Shown piece by piece: positions 19,544 to 28,973 of a stretch of DNA of 64,000 nucleotides (the first letter of the stretch is position 1; each line of letters opens with the position of its first letter). Location: contig NZ_SMSE01000001.1 of assembly GCF_004354085.1 (NCBI RefSeq), positions 797,724-861,723 of the forward strand, written 5' to 3'. The translations under genes were made by a program, and so were the position numbers. This DNA is from Seongchinamella unica. GTDB lineage: Bacteria; Pseudomonadota; Gammaproteobacteria; Pseudomonadales; Halieaceae. Below the pieces are notes generated by a model. That model had not been told where the DNA came from, searched no databases, and worked only from the letters and a program-made list of their open reading frames with translations.

Positions 19544-20766
19544 GCGTGACCGAGCGCCTGGCCTGGCGCAATTTATGGCGCCATGGCCGGCGCACCTGGC
19601 TGACCGTTGGCGGCATGGTGTTCTGCAATGCCCTGCTGGTCTTCATGATTTCAATGCAGCTGGGCAGCTACGCGCTGATGATTGACGGCACCCTGAGTGT
19701 GCTTACCGGCCACCTTCAGGTACAGGACAAGCGCTACCGGGATGAACCACGCATGCGCTACACCGTGGCCGATGGCGCGACACTGGCGCAGCAACTGCGC
19801 GACGACACCGGCGTGGCCGCCATCGCCGCCAGGGGCAGCGCCTTTGCCCTGGCGTCCAGCGAGGACCGCTCCTTCGGCATCCAGATTCTCGGCGTGCAAC
19901 CGGCCTTCGAACCACAGGTGTCCACCCTGCCGGGACTGGTCACCCGGGGCCGCTACCTGCAGGACAATGACGCGGCGGAGATCGTGGTGGGGTCGGTGCT
20001 CGCGCGCAACCTGAAGATCGGCATCGGCGACGAAATCACCTTTCTCGGTTCCGGTCGCGATGACTCCTTCGCCGCCGGTGTCGCTACCGTGGTTGGTATT
20101 GTCGATTCGGGCATGACCGAACTGGATCGCTCGGTGGCGGAAATCCCCCTGGGTTATTTCCAGGTGATTTTTGCCATGGACACCGATGTCCACGCCATCG
20201 TGGTCAAGCTGGATGATCTGGCGGAAGTGGCGCCCCTGAAAACGACCATCCGGCAACGGTTGCCGCAGGCGAATACCACCGTACTGGACTGGGACCAGTT
20301 GCAGCCGGGCCTGCGCCAGGCCATCCAGGCGGACATGTTCAGCGCTTTTGTGATGTATGCCGTACTGATTGTGCTGGTCGCGTTCAGTGTACTGAACACC
20401 CAGCTGATGTCGGTGCTTGAGCGAACCCGGGAGTTCGGGGTGATGACCGCCCTGGGCGTCCGCCCGGGCCAGCTCGCCCGGCTGGTGCTGCTGGAAACCG
20501 CCATCATGTCACTGCTGGGCCTGGTGCTGGGCTGCCTGCTGGGCGGGCTGTTCACCGCCTGGCTGGGACAGGTCGGCTTTACCCTGGAGGGCATGGAGGA
20601 AGCGATGGAACGCTACAACCTCGAAGGCCGCATCTATCCACAGCTGTCGCTCATCAGTCTGCTGGGGGGGCCGCTGGTGGTTTTTCTCGGCGGTATGCTC
20701 GCTGCCGTTTATCCGGCCCTGCGCCTGCACGCCCTGCAGCCGGTCGAAGCCATGAGGGCGGTATAA
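19540..20766 (+). CDS. FtsX/LolC-like ABC transporter permease (first)
   Basis: About 408 residues from the GTG overlapping the preceding stop codon. There is one N-terminal TM (LTVGGMVFCNALLVFMISMQ), a large periplasmic domain (about 45-270), then three C-terminal TMs starting FVMYAVLIVLVAFSVLNTQL. The coupling region LERTREFGVMTALGVRPGQL is diagnostic of the MacB/LolCE permease fold. These proteins extrude lipoproteins or act as mechanotransmitters rather than moving small solutes through the membrane. The stop codon is immediately followed by the start of the second permease. Confidence 0.87.
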   Translation: MSVTERLAWRNLWRHGRRTWLTVGGMVFCNALLVFMISMQLGSYALMIDGTLSVLTGHLQVQDKRYRDEPRMRYTVADGATLAQQLRDDTGVAAIAARGSAFALASSEDRSFGIQILGVQPAFEPQVSTLPGLVTRGRYLQDNDAAEIVVGSVLARNLKIGIGDEITFLGSGRDDSFAAGVATVVGIVDSGMTELDRSVAEIPLGYFQVIFAMDTDVHAIVVKLDDLAEVAPLKTTIRQRLPQANTTVLDWDQLQPGLRQAIQADMFSAFVMYAVLIVLVAFSVLNTQLMSVLERTREFGVMTALGVRPGQLARLVLLETAIMSLLGLVLGCLLGGLFTAWLGQVGFTLEGMEEAMERYNLEGRIYPQLSLISLLGGPLVVFLGGMLAAVYPALRLHALQPVEAMRAV

Positions 20767-22008
20767 ATGGCAGCTACCCGGCTCTCGGCGAGCATACTGC
20801 TTACCCTCGCCTGGCGTAACCTGTGGCGCAATTACCGCCGCACCGGCATCATGCTGGTCGCGATCGTGGTCGGGGTGTGGGCCATGATCCTGTTCAGTGC
20901 CCTTATTTCCGGCATGGTCGATGAAATGGTCCGGGGCGGCTTGCGCACGCTCCCGGGTGAGGTCCAGGTCCACCATCCGGCCTACCGCGACGACCCCAGT
21001 GTCGCCAACAGCATCGACGCGCCCGAAGGCGCCCTGCTGGCGCTGCTCAACCAGTCCCCGGTCACCGGCTGGGCTGCGCGAATCAGGGTGCCGGCGATGA
21101 TATCCAGTGAACGCGACAACCGCGGTGTGCAACTGCTGGGGGTAGACCCGGCCCAGGAAATCAGCCTCGGCTTTGACCCGGCGGATGTCGTCCAGGGTCG
21201 CTTCCTGCAGGGGCCGGATGACAATGGCCTGGTGATCGGCCGCAAACTGGCGGAACAGCTGGAAACCGAACTCGACAAGCGGGTGGTGATCATGTCCCAG
21301 GACCCGGACAACAACGTTGCCGAGCGGGGTATCCGGGTCGTCGGGATTTACCGGGCACGATTACAATCCACCGAGGAACTGAATGTCTATGCCGGCAGGG
21401 CAACCGTACAGAAGCTGCTCGGGCTCGGCACCCGGGTCTCGGAAATTGCCATCACCGGCGACGACTTCCGCGCCGTTGGCGGCTGGTGGCGTACGATTGA
21501 ACAGGCCGCGGGGCCAGACCTGGAAACCCTGCCGTGGATGCAACTGGATGGCTACCTGGAATCGATGATGAACCTGCAGACCAGCTACAACGTGATCATC
21601 ATGGTGGTGATATTCCTGGCGCTGTCCTTCGGCCTGGTCAACACGCTGGTAATGGCGGTGTTCGAACGGGTCCGGGAGATCGGCCTGATGATGGCACTGG
21701 GCATGCGCCCCGGCTGGATCATGTATCAGATACTGCTGGAGAGCCTCATCCTGCTGGTCCTGGGACTTGTCATCGGCAACCTGCTGGCACTGGCGACCAT
21801 ACTGCCGATGGAGGATGGCATTGACATCTCCGCCGTCGCCGCCGGCCTCGAAATGGCAGGCATGGGCTCCACCCTTTACCCCACACTGGAACTGCAGCAC
21901 ATGCTGATGTCTACCGCCGTGGTGGTCGTGCTGGGGCTGCTGGCAAGCCTGATACCTGCCTGGCGAGCCTCCCGCTACAATCCCGTCCAGGCACTGGCCA
22001 GAACCTGA
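20767..22008 (+). CDS. FtsX/LolE-like ABC transporter permease (second)
   Basis: 413 residues with the same topology as the preceding gene: an N-terminal TM (GIMLVAIVVGVWAMILFSAL), a periplasmic domain, and three C-terminal TMs with FERVREIGLMMALGMRPGWI. The two permeases are similar but diverged, consistent with a LolC/LolE-like heterodimer. There is no intergenic gap to the first permease and 14 bp to the ATPase. Confidence 0.87.
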   Translation: MAATRLSASILLTLAWRNLWRNYRRTGIMLVAIVVGVWAMILFSALISGMVDEMVRGGLRTLPGEVQVHHPAYRDDPSVANSIDAPEGALLALLNQSPVTGWAARIRVPAMISSERDNRGVQLLGVDPAQEISLGFDPADVVQGRFLQGPDDNGLVIGRKLAEQLETELDKRVVIMSQDPDNNVAERGIRVVGIYRARLQSTEELNVYAGRATVQKLLGLGTRVSEIAITGDDFRAVGGWWRTIEQAAGPDLETLPWMQLDGYLESMMNLQTSYNVIIMVVIFLALSFGLVNTLVMAVFERVREIGLMMALGMRPGWIMYQILLESLILLVLGLVIGNLLALATILPMEDGIDISAVAAGLEMAGMGSTLYPTLELQHMLMSTAVVVVLGLLASLIPAWRASRYNPVQALART

Positions 22009-22022
22009 TACGGAACCGGATT

Positions 22023-22742
22023 ATGACTGCCATTCGCTGCACCCACCTCAACAAGACCTTCACCCAGGGTGAACAGGTGATTCGCGGGCTCGACGATGTC
22101 TGTATCGAAATCGAGGAGGGTTCCTTTGTCTGCCTTTCCGGACCCTCCGGCTCGGGCAAGACCACCCTGCTCAATGCCATGGGGGGACTGGACCAGCCCG
22201 ACAGCGGCGAAATCCTGGTAGGCGAAAGCCGGGTCGACCAGCTGGGCAAGAGCGCGCTGGCGGATATGCGCCTGCATAGCATCGGCTTTGTGTTCCAGGC
22301 CTTTAACCTCATCCCGGTGCTCACCGCCCGCGAGAATATCGAATTCGTCATGCAGATCCAGGGGCTGCCGGCCGCCGAGCGCAAGGCCAGGGCCATGGCC
22401 ATGCTCAGGGAAGTCGGTCTGGCCGACCACGAGGACCGCCTGCCCTCACAACTGTCCGGGGGGCAGCAGCAACGGGTGGCGGTCGCTCGCGCCATTGTCA
22501 GCAATCCCACGCTGGTGCTTGCGGACGAGCCCACTGCCAACCTCGACTCCGCCAGCGCCATCCAGCTGATCGAACTGTTTCGCAAGCTCAACCGGGAACG
22601 CGGTATCACCTTTGTCATCGCCACCCACGATACCCGGGTCATGGCCTATTGCCCGCGGCTGATTCGCATGGAGGACGGCAGGATCATCAGCGATGAACTG
22701 CAGTCAGGCATACCCGGGGAGCCGCCGGCGGCGGCGCAATGA
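22023..22742 (+). CDS. LolD/MacB-type ABC transporter ATP-binding protein
   Basis: 239 residues with Walker A GPSGSGKTTL, Q-loop FVFQAFNLIPVLT, signature LSGGQQQRVAVARA, Walker B LVLADEPTANLDS and switch His in IATHDTRV. FNLIP after the Q-loop and the overall length are typical of the LolD/MacB subgroup that powers FtsX-type permeases. It overlaps the next gene by 4 nt (ATGA). Confidence 0.92.
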   Translation: MTAIRCTHLNKTFTQGEQVIRGLDDVCIEIEEGSFVCLSGPSGSGKTTLLNAMGGLDQPDSGEILVGESRVDQLGKSALADMRLHSIGFVFQAFNLIPVLTARENIEFVMQIQGLPAAERKARAMAMLREVGLADHEDRLPSQLSGGQQQRVAVARAIVSNPTLVLADEPTANLDSASAIQLIELFRKLNRERGITFVIATHDTRVMAYCPRLIRMEDGRIISDELQSGIPGEPPAAAQ

Positions 22743-23980
22743 AGCGACTGCTGGGCGCCCTGTTAGTGGCAGCGAGCTGCAGCGCCAGCGCGCAACTGCT
22801 GCAGTTCCGTAGCGGCCACGCCAAGGGACAGTACCTGGTGACCAGCTACCCCCACGACAGCCTGTTGCGCACACTGGTGGGCACCCCCACCCACGACGTC
22901 AACGGCGACCTGCGTCTGCTGGTTGATGGCGACCGGGACCGTTTCAGCTGGCAGCTGGATTATCAGCTCGTGGCCCGCAGCGGTGACAGCCTGCAGCTGG
23001 GCCAGGCGCTGCAGGAGTCGGTTTTTGCGCCCGCCGGCAACCTCAACGACGACCGGCGCCTGCTGGACCTGACCCGGACCATTTCCGACCACGACGATTA
23101 TCGCCTGCTGCAACGACTGGATAGGCTGCACGCCGGTTACACCGGTGACAAGGCGGTCGTGCGTGTCGGCAGGCAGGCGATCAGCTGGGGCAACGGCCTG
23201 ATGTACAACCCGGTCGACTTTTTCAACCCCTTCGACCCCGCCGCGATCGACAGGGAATACAAAAGCGGCGATGACATGCTCTATGGCCAGTACCTGCAGG
23301 ACAGCGGTAACGATGTCGAGTTTGTCGCCGTCTGGCGTCGGGATGAAAACGGCGATACCGGCGGCGACGTGAACACCCAGACGCTCAAGTACCACGCTTT
23401 CATCGGCGCGGGTGAACTGGACCTGGTGGCTGCCCGCCACTACCGGGACACGATTCTCAGCGCTGGAGGGCTGGCCAGTATCGGTGGCGCCATCCTGCGC
23501 GGGGACGCCCTGCTGACCGACACCGATCTGGACACCTACGCCTCGGCCGTCATCAATCTCAGTTACTCCTGGCAGGCTTTCGGCAGGAACATGAGCGGTG
23601 TGGCCGAGTATTTTTTCAATGGCATGGGCCTGCGCCAGGACGATTACCCGCAACTGCTGCAACAGCCGGACCTGATTGCGCGCCTGCAACGCGGCGAGCT
23701 GTTCAGCGTCGGCCGGCACTATCTCGCCGCGGGCGTCACTATCGAGATGACCCCCCTGTTTATGCTCACCCCCAACCTGTTTTACAACCTCGGTGACAGC
23801 TCCGGCCTGTTCCAGCTGGTCACCCAATATGACCTGGCCCAGAACTGGCAGCTGTTGCTGGCGGCAAATCTCCCCTTTGGCAGCCGCGGTAGCGAATTCG
23901 GGGGACTGGATTCGCCGGTAGACGGACTGCAACTGGGCGCCGGACCGTCGCTGTTTGCCCAGCTTGCGTTCTACTTCTGA
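22739..23980 (+). CDS. Outer-membrane beta-barrel protein of the Lol-like ABC unit
   Basis: 413 residues with a short signal peptide (MKRLLGALLVAASCSASAQ). It continues with alternating strands, for example RFSWQLDYQLVAR, VRVGRQAISWGNGLMYNPVD and GVAEYFFNGMGL, and ends in LAFYF with the C-terminal Phe recognised by the BAM machinery. RQAISWGNG is seen in several outer-membrane porin-like families, but I cannot assign a named family with confidence. Translational coupling to the ATPase is strong evidence that it works with the ABC transporter, perhaps as an outer-membrane acceptor or conduit. Confidence 0.72.
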   Translation: MKRLLGALLVAASCSASAQLLQFRSGHAKGQYLVTSYPHDSLLRTLVGTPTHDVNGDLRLLVDGDRDRFSWQLDYQLVARSGDSLQLGQALQESVFAPAGNLNDDRRLLDLTRTISDHDDYRLLQRLDRLHAGYTGDKAVVRVGRQAISWGNGLMYNPVDFFNPFDPAAIDREYKSGDDMLYGQYLQDSGNDVEFVAVWRRDENGDTGGDVNTQTLKYHAFIGAGELDLVAARHYRDTILSAGGLASIGGAILRGDALLTDTDLDTYASAVINLSYSWQAFGRNMSGVAEYFFNGMGLRQDDYPQLLQQPDLIARLQRGELFSVGRHYLAAGVTIEMTPLFMLTPNLFYNLGDSSGLFQLVTQYDLAQNWQLLLAANLPFGSRGSEFGGLDSPVDGLQLGAGPSLFAQLAFYF

Positions 23981-24040
23981 TCATTCCCTGCGCGCATCAA
24001 TGATGAACCCTTTCGTGCGCAGCTTGTGTATAAGACCAGG

Positions 24041-25072
24041 ATGATGCGCTGTTTTACCCTTATCCTGCTGCTGCCATTGTTGACGAGCTGCACCGGCGAC
24101 AGCGTCGACGCCCCCTTCCAGCAGTACCTGCAACGGCTGGGCCGGACCCTGGATATCGCCACCGTGCCGCCCGCCCCCGACATCAGTGTGCCCAGGCTTG
24201 CCCGCCCCGGACAACTGCGGGTGGACATCGTCAGTGACAAGCTGGGCACCCTGGACTTCCTCGACCTGCGCGGCTGCGCGTTGCAGACCACGGTTGGCAA
24301 AAGCAACAGCAGCCTCGGCCGGATGGCCCGTGACTCCCAGCGACTGCTACTGGCGCTGGAGTTTATGCGCCTGGCGCCTGACTGCATCACGCTGCTGCAA
24401 TCCGACGGCGAACAGGCACTGGCCGCTACTCTGGCAAGGGCGCTGGAGAATAAACGCCGGCAACTCCCGGCGCTGGTCTTCAACGCCACCCTGGGAGGTG
24501 AAGAGTTCGCCGCGCTATGGCGTCCGGGCCGCCTGCAAGCACAGTATCCCGAAAACACCTCCAGCACGGTGATCACCGCGCTGGAGGGCATCACGGTGTC
24601 AGCGCAGCGCTGGCTGGCGGGGGACTACCGGGCGGATAACATGGACCTTGAATTGCAACTGAGCGCCGTGGCCCGGGGGGATGGCGGCCAGCTGTGGAAA
24701 GCGCTGGCCCACCAGGGACGGTGGCTGCAGCGGGCAAACGCCGCGCTGGAACTGCGACTGCAACGGGGTCCGCTGTGTCCGCCAGACCGGCGGCCGCAGG
24801 CTGCCGATATTTTGCCCAACGTCATCGGCAAGTTTTTTATCGAGGGTATCCAGCCACGAGCCGCGGCACTCGGGCGTCGTTACCACCAGCTTCTGCCACC
24901 GGTGGTGGAGCTGGAGACCTTGCTGCTGGCCGCCCTGCCGCCAGCGTACCGGCAATGGCAACAGCTGCGCGAGCAGGACCTGGCGCGACTGAGCCGGCAA
25001 CCCCGGGAACACGTCGACACGCTGCAGCACTTGCTGTCCAGCTGCCAGAGCCCCCGGAACGGAACCCTTTAA
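24041..25072 (+). CDS. DUF3080 family lipoprotein
   Basis: About 343 residues. ATG 24041 gives MMRCFTLILLLPLLTSCTGD with a clean lipobox (LLTSC); a GTG at 24026 would only add five residues. The mature protein is mostly alpha-helical and Arg/Leu-rich, with QQYLQRLGRTLDI at its start and GKFFIEGIQPRAAALGRRY near the end, typical of DUF3080 in Pseudomonas relatives. Function is unknown. It lies 60 bp after the outer-membrane barrel gene and may belong to the same unit. Confidence 0.75.
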   Translation: MMRCFTLILLLPLLTSCTGDSVDAPFQQYLQRLGRTLDIATVPPAPDISVPRLARPGQLRVDIVSDKLGTLDFLDLRGCALQTTVGKSNSSLGRMARDSQRLLLALEFMRLAPDCITLLQSDGEQALAATLARALENKRRQLPALVFNATLGGEEFAALWRPGRLQAQYPENTSSTVITALEGITVSAQRWLAGDYRADNMDLELQLSAVARGDGGQLWKALAHQGRWLQRANAALELRLQRGPLCPPDRRPQAADILPNVIGKFFIEGIQPRAAALGRRYHQLLPPVVELETLLLAALPPAYRQWQQLREQDLARLSRQPREHVDTLQHLLSSCQSPRNGTL

Positions 25073-25132
25073 GCTGCCAGGGGTCTCAAAAATGGATACA
25101 CTAGCGCCCAAACCAAGACCCTGGAGACCCCG

Positions 25133-25738
25133 ATGACTTCATTCACAAAGCGCCTGACCGCCACCCTGGGGCTGCTCTGCACCACCCTGTTACTGGGCGC
25201 CTGCGCCAGCACCCTCACCCCGGTGGTGGACTACAAGCAGGACTATGACTTCAGCGGCATCAGCAAGATCGGCTTTTACAAGCACTCCGGTGAGGTAACC
25301 GGCGATGACCCGATGACCCTGAGCGATTTCCAGAAAGACCGAATCGACAAAGCCCTGGCGCAGGAATTACAAAATCGGGGCCTGACCATGGTAGCCGATC
25401 CGGCGGACGCCGACCTGCTGATCAGCTGGCACCTGGGCACCCAGCACAAAACCGATGTGCGCACCTACCAGACACCCAGCTATGGCGCCGGTTACGGCTA
25501 CTACGGCGGCTACAACCGCTACAGCATGTACAGCTGCTGGAGCTGCACCAACACCGATGTCAGGGTCAGCAATTACACCGAGGGAACCTTCATCATCGAC
25601 ATGATCGATCCCACCCTGAAAAAGAGCGTGTGGCGCAGCGTGACCCAGTCCAAACTCAAGGGTAAGCGTGACGAGGACGAGCCTGGCGAAATCAACGAGG
25701 CCGCAGCGCTGGTACTGGACGGCTTCCCGCCCCGCTAA
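25133..25738 (+). CDS. DUF4136 domain lipoprotein
   Basis: 201 residues with a lipoprotein signal (GLLCTTLLLGACAS). The DUF4136 body includes DYDFSGISKIGFY, LISWHLGTQ and a Gly/Tyr-rich YGAGYGYYGGYNRYSMY loop, and ends with FIIDMIDPTLKKSVWRS. Such proteins are anchored to the outer membrane; their function is not known. It has a strong terminator 19 bp after its stop codon. Confidence 0.85.
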   Translation: MTSFTKRLTATLGLLCTTLLLGACASTLTPVVDYKQDYDFSGISKIGFYKHSGEVTGDDPMTLSDFQKDRIDKALAQELQNRGLTMVADPADADLLISWHLGTQHKTDVRTYQTPSYGAGYGYYGGYNRYSMYSCWSCTNTDVRVSNYTEGTFIIDMIDPTLKKSVWRSVTQSKLKGKRDEDEPGEINEAAALVLDGFPPR

Positions 25739-25757
25739 ACCCCTACCCGCGCAATCA

Positions 25758-25779
25758 CCCGGCTGCGGCCGGGTTTTTT
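25758..25779 (+). terminator. Rho-independent terminator after the DUF4136 gene
   Basis: CCCGGC (25758-25763) and GCCGGG (25768-25773) form a 6-bp GC stem with a 4-nt loop, followed by six T. It closes the transcript before the convergent GH3 gene. Confidence 0.85.
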
Positions 25780-25790
25780 GTGGCTGGCAT

Positions 25791-27473
25791 TCAGCGCGCG
25801 GACAGCCTCACCGGCAACCTCCCCCTGGGCTGGCTCCGGCCGCACAACAGCCGGGACAGCGCCCGGAAGGCAGGTCCCGGTTGGCCACCCACGCCCTCGG
25901 TGGCCCCGTCGTAGGTGGCCAGGACCGCCGTCGCCAGTCCCTCGAAACGGGCGGCAGGGTAAGGGGAATTGAGCAGTGCCACCACTGTCGGGACGTCACC
26001 GGCGGCAGCCAGCATGGCCCGCTGCACCGTTGCCGGTTGTTGATCCGGCAGATTCGGCAGGTCCTCCGCCCCGCCGGCAACCACCGCGCTGGTTGCCGGT
26101 TCGCTGACCCCGACAATGTAGCAGTCGGTTTGCTGCACATACTGCCGTTCGCGCCCCGCATGGAAATCATCAAGCCCCTGCCAACTGAGCTGCAGCGACG
26201 GTTCCACCGCCAGCAGGGCCAGGCTCAGGGCACGAGCGCTGGCGCAGTCGGGCATCAGCAGGTGCACCGCAGCGCCCGGGGACAGGGTGGGCAATTGCCC
26301 CGCGATCAGGGTCAGGCTTGACGCCGCGATGCGCTGTTCCAGGGCCAAGTGCTGCTCGCAGGCTATACAGTCCCGGCCGGTGTCGACAGCCGCATCACCG
26401 AACCGCGCCTGCAGCGCCAGGACCCTGGCGGCAGACGCCCGCAACTCATCTTCATCCAGCTCACCCCGGACCACGGCGTCCATCACCGCGGCGATAATGG
26501 CCTGGTAAGCTTCAAGGCTGGCTGGGGAGCGCAACCGCAAGGGCATCAGGGCAATGTCCACGCCGGCCCGGAAGCAGCCAATCACGGCCTCGGCGGGGCT
26601 GATGATGGCGCTGATGGCGCGCATATCCAGGGCATCAGTAATGATCACCCCCCGGTAACCCAGCTGTTCCCGTAACAGACCCGTCAGTATGGCCCGCGAC
26701 AGGGTGGCGGGCACCACCACATCGGTACCGGGAAGGGTCGACCCATCCAGCGCCGGGTACTGGATATGGGCCGTCATGACCATGGCCGGTGCGGAGCTTT
26801 CGATGACCCGGGAGAAAGGTGCGAGGTCGCTGGCCAGTGCCTGTTCCGCATCGCGGCTGACACAGGGTAGATCGGTATGGCTGTCCTGGCTGGTATCGCC
26901 ATGGCCGGGGAAGTGTTTCAGCGAACCCGCCACGCCTCCCCCCTGCAAACCCTCGAGCAAGGCCGCTCCCAGCGCCGCCACCCGGTCCGGGTCGTCGCCG
27001 AAGGAGCGCACGCCAATCACCGGGTTGTCGGGATTGCTGTTGACATCCAGGGAGGGGACAAAGTTGATGTTAATCCCCAGCGCCCGCAGCTCGGCGGCCT
27101 GGGCAGCGCCGGCCAGGAGAGCCAGTTGCTGCCCGTCCTCGCAGGCGGCGAGGGCCATATTCCCGCTGAAGCTGGTGCACTCCGCCCTCGGTAGCCGGGT
27201 CACCCGGCCACCTTCCTGATCCACACCGATCAGCGCCCGGGGTCCCAGACAGCGGCGGATCTCACCGGTCAACCGACGGATCTGCTCTACCGACGCCAGG
27301 TTTTCCCGAAACAGGATGACACCGCAGGGGTTGATAGCCCGCAGCCCGCGAGCCAGCTCGTCCGACAGCTCCAGCACCGGGGCCCGTCCGTCACCGCGGT
27401 CAAAGAAGCGGATATCCGGCATCAGTTTGAGGGCAATGCATTGTCTGAGGGTGGATGGGTCGCTGTTGCTCAT
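25791..27473 (-). CDS. Glycoside hydrolase family 3 protein (NagZ-like, extended)
   Basis: About 560 residues from the ATG at 27473 with a TGGAAG site; the longer open frame upstream is not needed. The GH3 barrel carries NagZ hallmarks: ALIGVDQEGGRVTRL, NINFVPSLDVN and the His/Asp loop KHFPGHGDTSQDSHTDLP. The nucleophile candidate is Asp in TDALDMRAI. NagZ proper has about 340 residues; here a C-terminal domain of about 200 residues follows, as in two-domain GH3 enzymes of some Gram-positives. No signal peptide is seen, so a cytosolic role in peptidoglycan recycling or oligosaccharide hydrolysis is likely. Confidence 0.85.
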   Translation of the reverse strand: MSNSDPSTLRQCIALKLMPDIRFFDRGDGRAPVLELSDELARGLRAINPCGVILFRENLASVEQIRRLTGEIRRCLGPRALIGVDQEGGRVTRLPRAECTSFSGNMALAACEDGQQLALLAGAAQAAELRALGININFVPSLDVNSNPDNPVIGVRSFGDDPDRVAALGAALLEGLQGGGVAGSLKHFPGHGDTSQDSHTDLPCVSRDAEQALASDLAPFSRVIESSAPAMVMTAHIQYPALDGSTLPGTDVVVPATLSRAILTGLLREQLGYRGVIITDALDMRAISAIISPAEAVIGCFRAGVDIALMPLRLRSPASLEAYQAIIAAVMDAVVRGELDEDELRASAARVLALQARFGDAAVDTGRDCIACEQHLALEQRIAASSLTLIAGQLPTLSPGAAVHLLMPDCASARALSLALLAVEPSLQLSWQGLDDFHAGRERQYVQQTDCYIVGVSEPATSAVVAGGAEDLPNLPDQQPATVQRAMLAAAGDVPTVVALLNSPYPAARFEGLATAVLATYDGATEGVGGQPGPAFRALSRLLCGRSQPRGRLPVRLSAR

Positions 27474-27647
27474 GAAAGCTTCCACTATTGGCTGCCGCCA
27501 CCATACCCCCTGTCGCAGGCGAGTGGAACCGCCGCCCAACGCCGTTCTGGAGGTTTATCCCGCGAGGATGAACTGCTACCCTAGCGCCCTTTCATCCCCC
27601 TCGCCAAAGTTGCCGGCTCCACGCCGGCGTTAACACCGGAGTTACAC

Positions 27648-28904
27648 TTGGATTCCATTATCGTCCGCGGCGGTCGTCGTCTCAACGGCACCGTCAATAC
27701 CAGCGGTTCCAAAAATGCCGCCCTGCCCATCCTCTTCGCCTCACTGCTGGCCGACGGGGAGCACCGCTTCGACAATGTGCCCTACCTCAGGGACATCGAA
27801 TCCACCCAGGCCCTGCTGCATTCACTGGGAGCGCAGAGTCACCGGGACGGGGATACCCTGGTGGTGAATGTCAGCCCGCCGGAAGCCCACGTGGCGGATT
27901 ACGAAATGGTGCGCAAAATGCGCGCCGGAATCCTCTGCCTGGGGCCCCTGCTGGCCCGCTACGGCGAGGCCAGGGTGAGTCTTCCCGGCGGCTGCGCCAT
28001 CGGGTCCCGGCCCATCGATCTCCATATCGAGACCATGCGCCGACTGGGGGCGGAGATATCCAGCGAGGGAGGCTATGTCATCGCCAGGGCACAGCGCCTG
28101 GTGGGTGATCGCATCCTGTTCGAAAAAGTAACGGTGGGTGGCACCGAAAACGCTCTGATGGCAGCGAGTATCGCCAGCGGCACCACGGTGATAGAAAATG
28201 CGGCCAAGGAACCCGAAGTCGTCGACCTGGCCAATTACCTGATCGCCATGGGTGCCCGCATCGAGGGCGCCGGCACCAGCGTGATTACCGTGGAGGGTGT
28301 GGACGAGCTCAGGCCCGCAACCCACAGCATCGTGCCCGATCGCATTGAGGCGGGCACCCTGCTGATTGCCGGCGCTATCACCGGCGGCACGGTGACCGTG
28401 GGGCAGTGCGTACCGGAGCACCTGCAATCGCTGGTGGAAAAAATGCGCGATGCCGGCTTCCGCATCGATGTGGGCGACAGCACCATCACCGTGCAGGCCA
28501 CCGACAGCTGGCGCAGTGTGGACATTGCCACCGCGCCTTATCCGGGTTTTCCCACCGACCTCCAGGCCCAGTTCATGGCACTGATGACCCAGGCCAGGGG
28601 CACGGCTGTGGTTACCGAGCACATCTTTGAAAACCGCTTTATGCACGTGCAGGAACTGGTCCGCCTGGGCGCCGACATCACTCCCATGACCCAGGTCGCG
28701 GTGGTGCGCGGCAAGCGCAACCAGCTGGGCGCCGCCCCGGTGATGGCCACCGACCTGCGCGCCAGCGCCAGCCTGGTACTGGCAGGTCTGGTTGCCTCCG
28801 GCGAAACTGAGGTCAGCCGGATTTACCACCTGGACCGCGGTTACGAACACCTGGAGGAAAAACTGGCGAGCCTGGGCGCAGACATCAAGCGCGTCGCCGC
28901 CTGA
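27648..28904 (+). CDS. murA: UDP-N-acetylglucosamine 1-carboxyvinyltransferase
   Basis: 418 residues, the first committed enzyme of peptidoglycan synthesis, transferring enolpyruvate from PEP to UDP-GlcNAc. The PEP-binding Cys lies in [15 protein letters not shown] (the fosfomycin target) and [12 protein letters not shown] is the N-terminal signature. The start is TTG 27648 with CGGAG 6 nt upstream; it is the only start that gives the family's N-terminus. It is divergent from the GH3 gene. Its usual neighbours ibaG/bolA and hisG are absent from this window. Confidence 0.95.
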   Translation: MDSIIVRGGRRLNGTVNTSGSKNAALPILFASLLADGEHRFDNVPYLRDIESTQALLHSLGAQSHRDGDTLVVNVSPPEAHVADYEMVRKMRAGILCLGPLLARYGEARVSLPGGCAIGSRPIDLHIETMRRLGAEISSEGGYVIARAQRLVGDRILFEKVTVGGTENALMAASIASGTTVIENAAKEPEVVDLANYLIAMGARIEGAGTSVITVEGVDELRPATHSIVPDRIEAGTLLIAGAITGGTVTVGQCVPEHLQSLVEKMRDAGFRIDVGDSTITVQATDSWRSVDIATAPYPGFPTDLQAQFMALMTQARGTAVVTEHIFENRFMHVQELVRLGADITPMTQVAVVRGKRNQLGAAPVMATDLRASASLVLAGLVASGETEVSRIYHLDRGYEHLEEKLASLGADIKRVAA

Positions 28905-28973
28905 CGGCGACTAATCCGCGTCGGTGGCAGGCGCGTAGCAAACAGCGTAGAAGACAGCCGCGAGGCCCTGACA

